The notes under the pieces were generated by a model. The model did no database searches and was not told the DNA's origin. It saw nothing but the letters and a program-made list of their open reading frames with translations. Below are positions 34,287-43,894 of a stretch of DNA of 64,000 nucleotides, piece by piece (the stretch's first letter is position 1; every line of letters begins with the position of its first letter). The DNA is from Methylacidimicrobium sp. AP8. Lineage in GTDB: Bacteria; Verrucomicrobiota; Verrucomicrobiia; Methylacidiphilales; Methylacidiphilaceae. Where the stretch lies: assembly GCF_903064525.1 (NCBI RefSeq), contig NZ_LR797830.1, positions 2,170,001 to 2,234,000 on the forward strand, written 5' to 3'. The position numbers and the translations under genes are program-made.

Positions 34287-35066
34287 GTGAAGGTATTATT
34301 TCTGGGTGACGTCGTCGGCGAAGCGGGACGGGAGGTTGTCCGCATCGCCGTTGCTCGCTTGCGCCAGGAACGGACGATCGACTTCGTCGTCGCCAACGGA
34401 GAGAACGCCGCCGGCGGCAGCGGCATCACCCCGAAGATTACCTATGAGCTTCTCCGTTACGGCGTGGACGTGATCACCTTGGGCGATCACGCCTGGGATC
34501 AGCGCGAAATCATTCCGTTTATGGCGGATGAGCCCCGTCTGCTCCGTCCTCTCAACTACCCGCCCAATACGCCGGGGAGCGGATCGATCGTCGTCCAGGG
34601 CAATGGAAAAAAGCTGGGCGTGATCTGCGTGCTCGGGCGAACATTTATGACGCCGCAAACGGACAACCCGTTTCTTGCGATCCGCCCTGCCTTGGAAGCG
34701 ATGCGACGCGAAACCCCTTGCATCCTCGTGGACTTCCATTCGGAGGCGACCTCGGAAAAAATCGCCTTCGGCCGCTATCTCGACGGACAGGTTTCGGCCG
34801 TATTGGGAACACATACACATGTACAGACGGCGGACGGCACCATTCTTCCGGGTGGGACTGCCTACTTGACCGATGTCGGCTTCTGCGGCGCGCATGATTC
34901 GGTGATCGGGCGCGATGCGCATTCGGTCATCCAGCGGTACGTCACCCTCCTCCCCCAACGGTTCGGGCTGGCCACAAAGGGGCTTCAAGCGGACGGGGTC
35001 CTGCTCACATTGGAGGATTCCTCCGGCCGGGCGACCGCCCTCGAACCGATCCAGCTTCCGATTTAG
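34287..35066 (+). CDS. YmdB-type metallophosphoesterase
   Basis: 259 residues. The dinuclear-metal motifs are VLFLGDVVGEAGR at the N-terminus, VANGENAAGGSGI, TLGDHAWDQ, VDFHSEATSEK and GTHTHVQTADG. This is the YmdB/TIGR00282 family; Bacillus YmdB has 2',3'-cyclic-nucleotide phosphodiesterase activity and affects biofilm and motility choice. The GTG at 34287 starts exactly where homologues do; an upstream in-frame GTG at 34242 is the other option. It is followed closely by the exported protein at 35075. Confidence 0.88.
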   Translation: MKVLFLGDVVGEAGREVVRIAVARLRQERTIDFVVANGENAAGGSGITPKITYELLRYGVDVITLGDHAWDQREIIPFMADEPRLLRPLNYPPNTPGSGSIVVQGNGKKLGVICVLGRTFMTPQTDNPFLAIRPALEAMRRETPCILVDFHSEATSEKIAFGRYLDGQVSAVLGTHTHVQTADGTILPGGTAYLTDVGFCGAHDSVIGRDAHSVIQRYVTLLPQRFGLATKGLQADGVLLTLEDSSGRATALEPIQLPI

Positions 35067-35074
35067 CCAAGCCT

Positions 35075-35878
35075 ATGCGGCTCGCCGCGTGGAGGCCGCC
35101 TCGGGGTTGCGCAATCCTCCTTTCTTGGTGGTGGTTCACCGCACCAGGATTGGATCCGGCCAGGGCTCAGCCTATCCGCCCACCCCCGGAGATTCCTCCG
35201 GTCGCCTCGATCGTCGATCGGATGGTGGAGAAGCAAGAGGCGCTGGCCCATGAGCTGAATGCCTACGAGTTCTTGGAAAAGATCGAGATCGACTCCCTCG
35301 GTCCCGACGACCGTCCGCGACGCCGATCGCACGTCGTGGTCCGGATCGGCCCCAACGCCCACGCCTTAATCCTCACCGATGCCCCCGGTGATGAGCAAGC
35401 CAAGCGCGCGACCGCGGAAGCGGAGGTCAAGCAGGCTCGGCGCGGGATTGAAACGGTATACTCGTTCCGCAAGGCGGTACCCCGGTTCCACGTGGAGCTC
35501 CTCGGCCATGGAGATTGGCAGGGAGAGCCTGCGTACCACCTCGCTTTTCGCGGCAAGCCCGACGAACCCTACCGGACTTCCCTGGAAAAGCTCCTCAATC
35601 ATGTGCATGGAGAGATGCATATCAGCGCTCGTGACTACTCCATCCTGGCCGCGCAGGCCCATTTGGTCCGGCCCGTCAGCGTTGCCTGGTTCCTGGTCCG
35701 CTTCGAGCGTCTGGCTTTTTCGTATATTGCCCAGCGCATCCCTCTCGGCTACGTTCCCAAGACTGTCGTGTTCCATTATCGAGTTCGGATTCCGTTCGCC
35801 TCCCGCCACGAACGACAACGCATCGATCTTGTCGATTATCATCTCGCCCATCCCAACCGAACGTCATCGACCCCGTGA
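35075..35878 (+). CDS. Exported protein of unknown function
   Basis: 267 residues. A hydrophobic, tryptophan-rich N-terminus (AILLSWWWFTAPG) ending near ARAQP looks like a signal peptide. The mature part has VDRMVEKQEALAHELNAYEFLEKIE, then alternating strands, for example RSHVVVRIGPNAHALIL and EPAYHLAFRGKPDEPYRT, with a general likeness to outer-membrane lipoprotein carrier (LolA-like) folds, but no family motif is recognisable. It begins 8 bp after the phosphoesterase gene and its stop overlaps the next gene by GTGA, so it is part of a transcript with both. Confidence 0.6.
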   Translation: MRLAAWRPPRGCAILLSWWWFTAPGLDPARAQPIRPPPEIPPVASIVDRMVEKQEALAHELNAYEFLEKIEIDSLGPDDRPRRRSHVVVRIGPNAHALILTDAPGDEQAKRATAEAEVKQARRGIETVYSFRKAVPRFHVELLGHGDWQGEPAYHLAFRGKPDEPYRTSLEKLLNHVHGEMHISARDYSILAAQAHLVRPVSVAWFLVRFERLAFSYIAQRIPLGYVPKTVVFHYRVRIPFASRHERQRIDLVDYHLAHPNRTSSTP

Positions 35879-36489
35879 TCCCAAGCACCCAACGATGCCA
35901 GACCGGAGGACGCCGCTGCCGCGTTTCCCCCGCGCCAGTCTACGGGCGGAAGCCTTCCCCGCCCAGGCATCGCATCAAGAACGGCCCCGGCTTGGCTGCG
36001 GCAACCTTGACGGTTCTCCTACTCCTTCACCCGCCCGCCGTGGAGAGCCGCCGCGCGGCGATGACACCTTTCGTAACGGAACGGCTGGCCCATTTTCTCA
36101 ACACTTTGCCGGAGGGCAAGCAGCTCTTTGTCCGGAGCTACCTGGCCTTCGACTGCACGCATGACCTCGTCGGACCATCCGCGTGTGGAAACTGCAATTA
36201 TTTCTTCGTCGTCGAACGCGGCAACGAGCGGCGAGGCAACCTTCTGTTCCGCATCAGCGGAAATGACGTCCGCTTTCTCCGCTACTTCTCCTTCTCCGCT
36301 CCTTACGCCGAGCTTCCCTGTATCGGCCTTTCCGAAGAAGAAGCTCTCTGCGTGGCTCTCCTCTGGGCGGAGCATGAGATAAGCAGCCAGGGGCGTGAGA
36401 CTCTTCAGGCCACGATCGCGAACCGGCAATTTCCTTTGGCACCTCTGCAGAAAACCGCCTACCGCCTGCTGGGATTATCCTGTCCCTAG
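35875..36489 (+). CDS. Small membrane-anchored protein of unknown function
   Basis: 204 residues if the GTG at 35875, which overlaps the previous stop as GTGA, is used; a shorter form from the ATG at 36061 would lose the N-terminal hydrophobic stretch LAAATLTVLLLLHPPA. The mature part has several cysteines (FDCTHDLVGPSACGNCNYFF, ELPCIGLS, GLSCP). No family recognised. Coupled to the exported protein before it, so the two may act together in the envelope. Confidence 0.5.
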   Translation: MIPSTQRCQTGGRRCRVSPAPVYGRKPSPPRHRIKNGPGLAAATLTVLLLLHPPAVESRRAAMTPFVTERLAHFLNTLPEGKQLFVRSYLAFDCTHDLVGPSACGNCNYFFVVERGNERRGNLLFRISGNDVRFLRYFSFSAPYAELPCIGLSEEEALCVALLWAEHEISSQGRETLQATIANRQFPLAPLQKTAYRLLGLSCP

Positions 36490-36622
36490 ACCGCCACTTC
36501 TTGCTACGGTTCTCTTGATCCTCTTTCCCTATCGCCCTAACGTGAGGCGGCTGGTCGGTTGGTGAAGTGATGACGCCAAAACACGGAGCAGAGACGCCGC
36601 GCGTCGGCGCTTTCCGCTATCT

Positions 36623-37408
36623 ATGAATCCTGACAGTGATCTTTGCGCACTCTCGGCGCGCTGCGCCCGTACGGCGATCGATGCCGCTCTGGTTGCCGGA
36701 GATCTGCTCCGGCGCAGCTTTGGACAACCGTTCGTCGTTTCCGAGGAGATGGCCTACGACATCAAGATCGAAACCGATCGACAGGCTCAGGAGTTGATCT
36801 GCCGCACGATCTTGCGCGATTTCCCCGACCATCGCATCGTGGGCGAAGAGGGGAATGCGGGAGCCGCTACTGGACCTGTCGAATGGATCGTCGATCCACT
36901 CGACGGAACGGTGAATTTTGCTCACGGAATTCCCCACTTTTGCACCTCGATCGCCGTGCGTCGGGAAGGAGAACTGCTCGCGGCCGTGATCTACGATCCG
37001 ATTCGTCAGGAGCTTTTCACCGCCGAACGCGATCGCTCGCCCCGCCTCAACGGCAGGCCGATCCGCGCAAGCCGGCGAACCCGTCTTTCCGAGGCGATCT
37101 GCGTAGTCGGCTTTTCCCGAAGCCGCGCAGGCATCGAGCAGGGGCTGCGCCTTGTCCAATACCTCGTGCCGCGCGTCCGCAAGGTCCGGCTCACCGGTTC
37201 GGCAGCCCTCGATCTCGCCTACGTATCCGCCGGGAGGATCGACGCCTACTTGGAGCAGGAAATCCGCCTATGGGATATCGCTGCGGGGATACTGCTCCTG
37301 CAGGGAGCCGGAGGCCGCATTGACCAGTTCCCGAATCCCGGATCCGACACCTTCCGCGTCACGGCAACCAACGGTCTGATCGACCTCGGCGGCCCGGACA
37401 ACGGTTGA
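36623..37408 (+). CDS. Inositol monophosphatase family protein
   Basis: 261 residues, the family's normal size. Metal-binding motifs are all present: IVGEEGNAG (E75/E76), WIVDPLDGTVNFAHGIPHFC (D91, D94) and EIRLWDIAAGILLLQGAGG. Members dephosphorylate myo-inositol-1-phosphate, fructose-1,6-bisphosphate, histidinol phosphate or PAPS; which applies is not decidable here, though a fructose-bisphosphatase role would suit the neighbouring sugar-phosphate genes. The stop lies 2 bp from that of the convergent transaldolase gene. Confidence 0.88.
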   Translation: MNPDSDLCALSARCARTAIDAALVAGDLLRRSFGQPFVVSEEMAYDIKIETDRQAQELICRTILRDFPDHRIVGEEGNAGAATGPVEWIVDPLDGTVNFAHGIPHFCTSIAVRREGELLAAVIYDPIRQELFTAERDRSPRLNGRPIRASRRTRLSEAICVVGFSRSRAGIEQGLRLVQYLVPRVRKVRLTGSAALDLAYVSAGRIDAYLEQEIRLWDIAAGILLLQGAGGRIDQFPNPGSDTFRVTATNGLIDLGGPDNG

Positions 37409-37410
37409 TC

Positions 37411-38496
37411 CTACGCGCTTTGGAGAAGGGCGCTCCGCTCGGCAAGCGAGCGCAGGAGATCCTTCCAAGAAGCGACGAAGGCGTCCGCCCCATCCCGCTG
37501 AAGCCGCTCGGCCAAAGCCGGCACATCGATTCCCGCTTCGCGGAATTCGGCAAGGACCGCGCTCGCATCCCCGCCGTCGGCCGGCAGGAGCTCACCGATC
37601 TCACCATGTTCCGCAAATGCCAAGAGGGTCTCCTCCGGCATCGTGTTGATGGTCTTCGGGGCAGCAAGCGCCCGGACATAGAGGATGTCGGACGCCTGCG
37701 GATCTTTGGTTCCTGTGCTGGCCCAGAGAAGCCGCTGCGGGCGCGCGCCCGCCGACTCGAGCGAGCGCCAGCGATCCGAAGCCAGAATTTCGCAATAGGC
37801 CTTATAGGTCTGCTTGGCGACAGCGATCCCAAGGCGGTTTCGCAGCCGCTCCGGCACCTTACCCATGATCGCCTTGTCCCAACGGCTGATGAAAACGGAG
37901 GCCACCGAAGAGACCGAACCCAGGTCGAGCCCAGCCGCCTTTCGCCGCTCCAAGCCCCTCATATAGGCGTCGGCCGCGGCCGTATAATGATCGGTGGAGA
38001 AAAGGAGCGTCACGTTAACCGGGACCCCTTCGGCTATCGCTCCTGCGATGGCGGGCAGCCCTTCCCGGGTGCCGGGAATCTTCACATAGAGGTTGGCACG
38101 CTCCGTGGCTTTGTAAATTCTCTTCGCCTCCTGCAGGGTGCGGTCCGCGTCGTAAGCCAAGAGCGGCGATACCTCTAGGGAAACCCAGCCGTCGATCCCT
38201 TGGGTCTCTCGGTAGATCGGCTCGAACAAGTCGGCCGCCCGGCGGAGATCCTCCATGGCCAGCGCAAAGAAAAGCGACTCTCCTTCGAGGCCGTGCGCAG
38301 CGTGCTCCTGAATCGCCTCGTCGTATCCATGCCCCTTCGCGATCGCGTGGTCGAAGATTGTCGGATTCGAGGTCAACCCAGTGACGGCATACTCCCGGAT
38401 ATACCGCTCGAGCCGCCCGTCATCGAGCATCTGTCGCGAGATATTATCGATCCAGAGACTTTGACCGAGATCGTGAAGTTTTTGCGTCGCCTTCAT
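37411..38496 (-). CDS. tal: Transaldolase
   Basis: 361 residues, the size of the longer bacterial transaldolases. It swaps three-carbon units between sedoheptulose-7-phosphate and glyceraldehyde-3-phosphate in the pentose phosphate pathway. The Schiff-base lysine is K139 in ANLYVKIPGTREGLPAI. Other blocks are LWIDNISRQML, VTGLTSNPTIFDHAI, DGWVSLEVSPLLAYD, RLLWASTGTKDP and APKTINTMPEETLLAF. The ATG at 38496 is the natural start. It lies downstream of hppA on the same strand with a 179-bp gap. Confidence 0.95.
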   Translation of the reverse strand: MKATQKLHDLGQSLWIDNISRQMLDDGRLERYIREYAVTGLTSNPTIFDHAIAKGHGYDEAIQEHAAHGLEGESLFFALAMEDLRRAADLFEPIYRETQGIDGWVSLEVSPLLAYDADRTLQEAKRIYKATERANLYVKIPGTREGLPAIAGAIAEGVPVNVTLLFSTDHYTAAADAYMRGLERRKAAGLDLGSVSSVASVFISRWDKAIMGKVPERLRNRLGIAVAKQTYKAYCEILASDRWRSLESAGARPQRLLWASTGTKDPQASDILYVRALAAPKTINTMPEETLLAFAEHGEIGELLPADGGDASAVLAEFREAGIDVPALAERLQRDGADAFVASWKDLLRSLAERSALLQSA

Positions 38497-38599
38497 GGGT
38501 TTCTGGGGGGGGTTGCGGTTAGCCGCCTTCGGGCTCTAGCACAATACCCTAGGAGGTAGGCCACCTTTTTCGTACAAGCGGTAAAGCCGACCTAGGATG

Positions 38600-38629
38600 A
38601 AGCTACTCCCTCTCCCGGCAAACAGTCAA
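38600..38629 (-). promoter_or_regulatory. Possible sigma-70-type promoter of the transaldolase gene
   Basis: On the minus strand TTGACT (38624-38629) and TAGCTT (38600-38605) are separated by 18 bases, a fair match to -35 and -10 consensus, about 100 bases before the tal start. Confidence 0.35.
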
Positions 38630-38675
38630 GTTCTTCATGGATCCCCCCGGCAAGGCCAACGACCAAGCTGGCCAG

Positions 38676-40727
38676 CTAAAGCTTCCAATAATGGGCGAAA
38701 ATGCCGATGACCAAAATCGCCAGGACGTTGACGACTTTGATCATCGGATTGATGGCAGGCCCGGCCGTGTCCTTGTAGGGGTCGCCCACGGTGTCGCCTG
38801 TCACGGCCGCCGCATGCGCGTCCGACCCCTTGCCCCCGTAGTGGCCTTCCTCAATATATTTCTTGGCGTTGTCCCAGGCGCCGCCGCCCGAGGTCATGGA
38901 GAGCGCCACGAAGAGCCCGGTCACGATCGTGCCGATAAGAGCCCCGCCCAGGACGATCGGACCGAGCCCGGGGATCGCCGCGATGGCGATCACCAGGATC
39001 AGCGGAAGCAGCGCCGGAACGATCATTTCGCGCAGCGCGGCCTTGGTTACGATATCGACGCACCGCCCGTAGAGAGGCCGAGCCGTTCCCTGGAGCAGGC
39101 CGGGAATTTCCGCTATTTGCCTGCGAACTTCCTCCACCACCGCTCCGGCCGCGTTTCCGACCGCCGCCATGCTCCGCGCGGCAAACAGATAAGGGAGCAG
39201 AGCACCCAGGAATAGACCCACGATCACCTTGGGGTCCTGGAGCCGGAACTCCAAGCCTTCGGCAGCCGGCTGCGTGCTGTAATGACGGAGCTCTTCGACA
39301 TAGGAGCCGAAAAGGACCAGGGCGGCCAATCCCGCCGAGCCGATCGCATAGCCTTTCGTGACGGCTTTCATGGTGTTGCCCACCGCGTCGAGCTCATCGG
39401 TGACCTGCCGCGCTTGCTTCGGCAGCCCGCTCATGACGGCGACGCCACCCGCATTGTCGGTGATCGGCCCGAAGCTATCCAACGAGATGATAATCCCCGC
39501 CATGCTCAACATGCAGCGGACCGCGATAGCCACGCCGTAGAGTTGGTCCAGCCAGAACGTCACGAGGACAGCAATGGCGATGAAGAGGACCGGAACGGCT
39601 GTCGCCTCCATCCCCAAGGCCAGCCCCGCGATGATGTTGGTTGCATGGCCGGTCTGGGAGGCTCGAGCGATCTTCTGCACCGGAGAACCGGTCATCTTCG
39701 TGTAGTAGTCGGTGATCATCACCATGGCGGCCGTCATCAGAACCCCGATCACCGAACAGCTATACTCTTGCGGCCACCGGTCGGGAAAAAGCAACCAGCA
39801 GAGCGGCAGGAAAAGAACGGCCGCCACGATTCCGTTGACAATGACCCCTTGAACCAGGGCCTTGCCGGCCGGCGCTTTGGAGAAGCTCACATAGGCGATC
39901 CCGCAAAGGGCCCCCAGGATCGTGATGCAGCCGACCAGAAAGGGATACATCATCGCGGCGGGCTTGCCGTCCAAGCTGATCGCCGCCACCAGAACCGCTC
40001 CGATCAGGCTCACCACGTAGGTCTCGAAAACGTCCGCCGCCATCCCCGCGCAGTCGCCCACGTTGTCGCCGACGTTATCCGCGATGGTGGCCGGATTGCG
40101 AGGGTCGTCCTCCTCCAGCCGCTGCTCGATCTTGCCCGTGAGATCGGCGCCCACGTCGGCCGCCTTGGTGTAGATCCCGCCTCCCAGGCGCGCGAAGACA
40201 CTGATCAAGCTGGCGCCCAGAGCCAATCCCACGAGGGCGGAGACCGTCTCCCGTAGTCCTTGGTAGGAAACCGAAAGGAAATAGAACGCCCCGACCGAAA
40301 AGAGAGCGAGCCCGACGACGAGCAAGCCGGTGACCGCGCCGCCTCGGAACGCGGCATGCATAGCCGGCTCCGGCCCTACCGTGGCGGCCTGGGCGGTGCG
40401 CACATTGGCAAGGACGGCCACCCGCATCCCGATAAAGCCCGCCAAAAAGGAGCAACCTGCTCCCAGGAGAAATCCTCCTCCGGCCCACCAGCTCTTGAAG
40501 AAACCGATGAGAAGAAAAAGAACGATGGCGATTCCCGCCACCGTCCTCATCTGCCGGCTTAAGTAAGCCGCAGCTCCCTCTTGAATAGCGCCGGCGATCG
40601 CGCGCATCCGCTCGTTGCCGGGGTCCATGCCGTACACTTGCCAGGCTAACGCGAAGGCCGCGATCACCCCCAGCAAGGCGAAGCCGATGGAGAGCCCAAG
40701 GGCATGATCAATCAAGTACTGCTGCAT
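38676..40727 (-). CDS. hppA: Membrane-bound proton-translocating pyrophosphatase
   Basis: 683 residues, about 16 transmembrane helices. Couples hydrolysis of pyrophosphate to proton pumping. The acidic substrate motif lies in [20 protein letters not shown], followed by [20 protein letters not shown]. The block [18 protein letters not shown] has lysine where potassium-dependent enzymes have alanine, which indicates the K+-independent subclass. The start is the ATG at 40727; reading further upstream would run into tRNA-Val. It lies downstream of nuoN and tRNA-Val on the same strand. Confidence 0.95.
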   Translation of the reverse strand: MQQYLIDHALGLSIGFALLGVIAAFALAWQVYGMDPGNERMRAIAGAIQEGAAAYLSRQMRTVAGIAIVLFLLIGFFKSWWAGGGFLLGAGCSFLAGFIGMRVAVLANVRTAQAATVGPEPAMHAAFRGGAVTGLLVVGLALFSVGAFYFLSVSYQGLRETVSALVGLALGASLISVFARLGGGIYTKAADVGADLTGKIEQRLEEDDPRNPATIADNVGDNVGDCAGMAADVFETYVVSLIGAVLVAAISLDGKPAAMMYPFLVGCITILGALCGIAYVSFSKAPAGKALVQGVIVNGIVAAVLFLPLCWLLFPDRWPQEYSCSVIGVLMTAAMVMITDYYTKMTGSPVQKIARASQTGHATNIIAGLALGMEATAVPVLFIAIAVLVTFWLDQLYGVAIAVRCMLSMAGIIISLDSFGPITDNAGGVAVMSGLPKQARQVTDELDAVGNTMKAVTKGYAIGSAGLAALVLFGSYVEELRHYSTQPAAEGLEFRLQDPKVIVGLFLGALLPYLFAARSMAAVGNAAGAVVEEVRRQIAEIPGLLQGTARPLYGRCVDIVTKAALREMIVPALLPLILVIAIAAIPGLGPIVLGGALIGTIVTGLFVALSMTSGGGAWDNAKKYIEEGHYGGKGSDAHAAAVTGDTVGDPYKDTAGPAINPMIKVVNVLAILVIGIFAHYWKL

Positions 40728-40803
40728 GGGCCGCGATGGTAATGCTCCGCCCCCGAGAGAAAGCAATCCCGTTTTTTTTTCTCCGCCGCTTTTTCCTGGC
40801 CGT

Positions 40804-40874
40804 GGGCAGTGAGGGATTCGAACCCCCGACCCTCTCGGTGTAAGCGAGACGCTCTGCCTCTGAGCTAACTGCCC
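40804..40874 (-). tRNA. tRNA-Val (anticodon TAC)
   Basis: A 71-base cloverleaf on the minus strand: acceptor GGGCAGT/ACTGCCC, D arm GCTC...GAGC, anticodon stem TCTCG/CGAGA around CTTACAC (anticodon TAC), T arm GGGGGTTCGAATCCCTC. It lies 19 bp after the nuoN stop and 76 bp before the hppA start, all codirectional. Confidence 0.96.
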
Positions 40875-40893
40875 GCTCCGTCGCCGGAATCCA

Positions 40894-42330
40894 TTACCCG
40901 CCAATGCCGGACACCGCCCCGGCCGCCAAGGTTAGAATCGGTTTCGCATAAAACCCGAAGAGAACGCTCGCCAGGTTCAACGCCAGAAGCAACGTCCGTG
41001 TCGCCGGATGGAGGACCACGGGTCCATGCTGGAGGGGATCGCACCAAAACATCGCCCGGATGACCGCTACGTAGTAGTAGATTCCCGTCGCTGCCGCAAC
41101 CACTCCGATGATGACCAAGAGGTGAAGTCCGCTCTGCCAGGCGGCAAAAAAGACCAGCAGCTTGCCGAAGAACCCCATCAGCGGCGGAATCCCAGCGAGC
41201 GACACCATCGCCAACGCCATCGACCAAGCGAGAAGCGGGCTCCTTTGGGCGAGGCCGGAAAGATTGCTGATGGAATCGCCCGGTTTCTCCTGCTCCAGCA
41301 GCACCAGCACCAGGAACGCGGTAAAGGTCGCCACCAGATAGGCTGACAGATAGTAGAGCATCGAGACAAGCCCGAGGAAACTGTGCGATGCCATCCCCAG
41401 GAGGAGGAAGCCCGCGTGGCTGATGCTCGAATACCCGAGAAGACGCTTTATGTTCCGTTGCGGCAGCGCAGCCAAGTTCCCCAGAATAACGGAAAGAGCG
41501 GCCAGCAGGCTGACCAAGGGCACCCAATGGCTTCGGAGGCCGGCGTTCCAAAAGGGCAGGAGAAGGACCCGGATCAGCACCACGAAGCCCGCCGCCTTGG
41601 AGCCGACGGAGAGATAGGCGGTGATCGGGGTAGGTGCGCCTTGATAGACATCGGGGGCCCAGATATGGAAAGGGACCGCCGCCGCCTTGAAGCCCAATCC
41701 GACCAAGAGGAATGCCAGGCCGAGGAGAGCGGCCGGCCCTACGCCCTCGCTTTCCACAGCCCGAAGGATTCCATCGAACTGGGTCGAGCCGGTGGCGCCG
41801 AAGAGGTAGGCGATCCCCATGACAAGGAAAGCCGTCGCCAAGCCTCCGACGATGAGGAACTTCACGCCGGCTTCCAAGGAAGCGGCATCGGTTCGCCGAT
41901 AGGCGACCAGGATGACGAGGGTCACAGTCACTAGCTCGAGCCCGACGAAGAGCAGGACCAAGTCGCGCACCGAGCAGAGTAGAGCCATGCCGGCCGTGCA
42001 AAAGAGCGGCAGCACGTAGAATTCCGCTCGCGCCGCCGGGATGTTCTCCTCCCCTTCCAGGCTAAGATAGGTGACGAGCATGCCGACCAGAAGGAAGAAG
42101 GCCTTTCCGGAAACCGCGAACCGATCCCAAGTGTAGAGCCCGTCCCAAATCACCCCCTCGGTCGCCGCAAAGGGCAGGAGGCAGAGCCCGGCAATCAAAT
42201 AGACGGCGAGGACCAGGACCCCGATCGACTTGGATGGGAGCTTCAGCAGCGCCTCGGCGAGCAAGAGGCAAACCCCACCCGCCGCCAGAATTACTTCCGG
42301 CGCTGCGATGATCCATAATGCCTCGTGCAT
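40894..42330 (-). CDS. nuoN: NADH-quinone oxidoreductase subunit N
   Basis: 478 residues, about 14 helices. One of the three antiporter-like proton-pumping subunits of complex I. Family blocks: [19 protein letters not shown], the [20 protein letters not shown] segment with the key lysine and histidine, [20 protein letters not shown] and [18 protein letters not shown]. The ATG at 42330 has GGAGACGGG directly upstream. Last gene of the nuoI-N block. Confidence 0.95.
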   Translation of the reverse strand: MHEALWIIAAPEVILAAGGVCLLLAEALLKLPSKSIGVLVLAVYLIAGLCLLPFAATEGVIWDGLYTWDRFAVSGKAFFLLVGMLVTYLSLEGEENIPAARAEFYVLPLFCTAGMALLCSVRDLVLLFVGLELVTVTLVILVAYRRTDAASLEAGVKFLIVGGLATAFLVMGIAYLFGATGSTQFDGILRAVESEGVGPAALLGLAFLLVGLGFKAAAVPFHIWAPDVYQGAPTPITAYLSVGSKAAGFVVLIRVLLLPFWNAGLRSHWVPLVSLLAALSVILGNLAALPQRNIKRLLGYSSISHAGFLLLGMASHSFLGLVSMLYYLSAYLVATFTAFLVLVLLEQEKPGDSISNLSGLAQRSPLLAWSMALAMVSLAGIPPLMGFFGKLLVFFAAWQSGLHLLVIIGVVAAATGIYYYVAVIRAMFWCDPLQHGPVVLHPATRTLLLALNLASVLFGFYAKPILTLAAGAVSGIGG

Positions 42331-42379
42331 CCCGTCTCCTTCCGCTTTTTTCCCTTTCCCGCTGCCGCGCGTGGCTTTA

Positions 42380-43840
42380 TCAGGGGGCGAGAACCCCGCG
42401 CACGCTGGACCCGACAACGTCAAGGAGCGTCCCGGGCCAGATTCCCAAAATCAATAGCGCGGCCATCAGCAGGGCGTAGGGAATCCGTTGCGCTCCTTCC
42501 ACGTCAGCAGTCTCGCTCAGATGCGACGGCAGATCGCCGTAAAACACCGTCCGCACGGCCCGTAGCTGGTAGACGGCCGAGATGACGATCCCCCAGATCA
42601 CCACCGCGGTGAGGAGCGGCTGGCTCCTCCACGAGCCGAAAAAGATCAAAAGCTCTCCCGGAAAATTCGCGAGTCCCGGAACACCGATCGAGGCGAAGGA
42701 GCCGACCAGAAAGGCGACGGCGACAAACGGCATTCGGCGGGCCAAGCCGCCCAACTCCGCAAAGCGGATCTCTCCTGCCCGCTCCCTCACTTCCCCGGCC
42801 ACGGCGAAGAGGAGGGCGGCGCTTAGGCCGTGAGCGACCATCAGAAAGACCACCCCGCTCACCCCCAGGGTGTTCCAGCAAGCCAGCCCGAGAAAGAGGT
42901 ACCCCATGTGCATCACGCTCGAAAATCCCAGCATCGCGGGAAGCTCCTTCTGTGCGATCGTCGTGAGCCCGATGAAGAGGATGTTGCCCAGAAGCAGGGC
43001 CAAGATCCAAGGCTTCCATGCCTCCGCCCCGCCGGGAAGCAGCGGCATCGCCACGCGCAGAAGACCGTAGAGCCCGAACTTTTTCAGGACCCCGGCGTGA
43101 AGCATGGCCGCCGACGCGGGAGCCGACGCATAACCGTAGGGCGCCCAGGAATGGAAGGGGAAGAGCGAGACCAGCGTGCCGAAGCCGACCGCCAGAAGGA
43201 GGAAGGGGACCAGCTGCTGGCTCGTTGCCAGCGGATTTTCCCGCAGGTAGCCGGTCAAGCGGGGAATGTCGAAGGTCCGCGCCTCCGCAGGCAGAGCCCC
43301 CAAAAGGGCAATGATCCCGGCCAGAAGGATCAGGCTTCCGAGCCCAAGATAGAGCGTCAACTGCAAGCTCACGAACTGCCGATTTTCCGCGCCCCAAATC
43401 CCGATGAGCAGAAACGTCGGGATCAAAGCGAACTCGTGAAAGGCGTAAAAGAAAAAGAGATCGAGGGAGGCGAAGGCGCCCAGCGCGCCAAGAGAGATGA
43501 GAAGGAGATAGCTATAGAACTCGCCGGCACGCTTGATCTTGGCGGGCGCTACCCATACCGCCGCCAGCGTCACCAGGGTCGTGAGCAGCACCAGAGGGAG
43601 GCTGATCCCATCAACGCCGACATGATACCGGATTTCCGGCAGCCCCCTCACCGCGATCCAGCTGTGATCCTCCACAAATTGGTACCCGCCGAGCCCCGCC
43701 GGAAATTGGGCATAGATCCAGAGGCTCAGGAGAAAGTTCACACCCCCGGCGAGCAGGGAGACCTTTTTGGGGGGAGCGCCGAGGAGAATCAACCCGATGG
43801 CCCCGGCTTCCACAAGGAGCAAGATCGTTAACGGTGACAT
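42380..43840 (-). CDS. nuoM: NADH-quinone oxidoreductase subunit M
   Basis: 486 residues, about 14 helices, an antiporter-like proton pump subunit. Diagnostic blocks are YHVGVDGISLPLVLLTTLVT, FFFYAFHEFALIPTFLLIG with the conserved glutamate, FPFHSWAPYGYASAPASAAM and GFSSVMHMGYLFLGLA. NuoM usually has Leu-Pro-His-Ala (LPDA-like) after FHTW; here the proline is replaced (SWAPYGYA), a small deviation. The ATG is at 43840, 54 bp after nuoL. Confidence 0.94.
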   Translation of the reverse strand: MSPLTILLLVEAGAIGLILLGAPPKKVSLLAGGVNFLLSLWIYAQFPAGLGGYQFVEDHSWIAVRGLPEIRYHVGVDGISLPLVLLTTLVTLAAVWVAPAKIKRAGEFYSYLLLISLGALGAFASLDLFFFYAFHEFALIPTFLLIGIWGAENRQFVSLQLTLYLGLGSLILLAGIIALLGALPAEARTFDIPRLTGYLRENPLATSQQLVPFLLLAVGFGTLVSLFPFHSWAPYGYASAPASAAMLHAGVLKKFGLYGLLRVAMPLLPGGAEAWKPWILALLLGNILFIGLTTIAQKELPAMLGFSSVMHMGYLFLGLACWNTLGVSGVVFLMVAHGLSAALLFAVAGEVRERAGEIRFAELGGLARRMPFVAVAFLVGSFASIGVPGLANFPGELLIFFGSWRSQPLLTAVVIWGIVISAVYQLRAVRTVFYGDLPSHLSETADVEGAQRIPYALLMAALLILGIWPGTLLDVVGSSVRGVLAP

Positions 43841-43894
43841 GAGCGAGTGAGTCTCTGATGCTTCGATGATATCCGATCCGCAGGCCGACCTCCG

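Noticed and set aside
39282-40256. Long plus-strand reading frames opposite hppA and the nuo genes
   Set aside because: They are antisense shadows of GC-rich genes, full of repeated charged residues and without family resemblance.
40728-40904. Upstream extension of hppA to 40904
   Set aside because: The extra 59 residues would be translated through the tRNA-Val gene; the ATG at 40727 begins the membrane protein.
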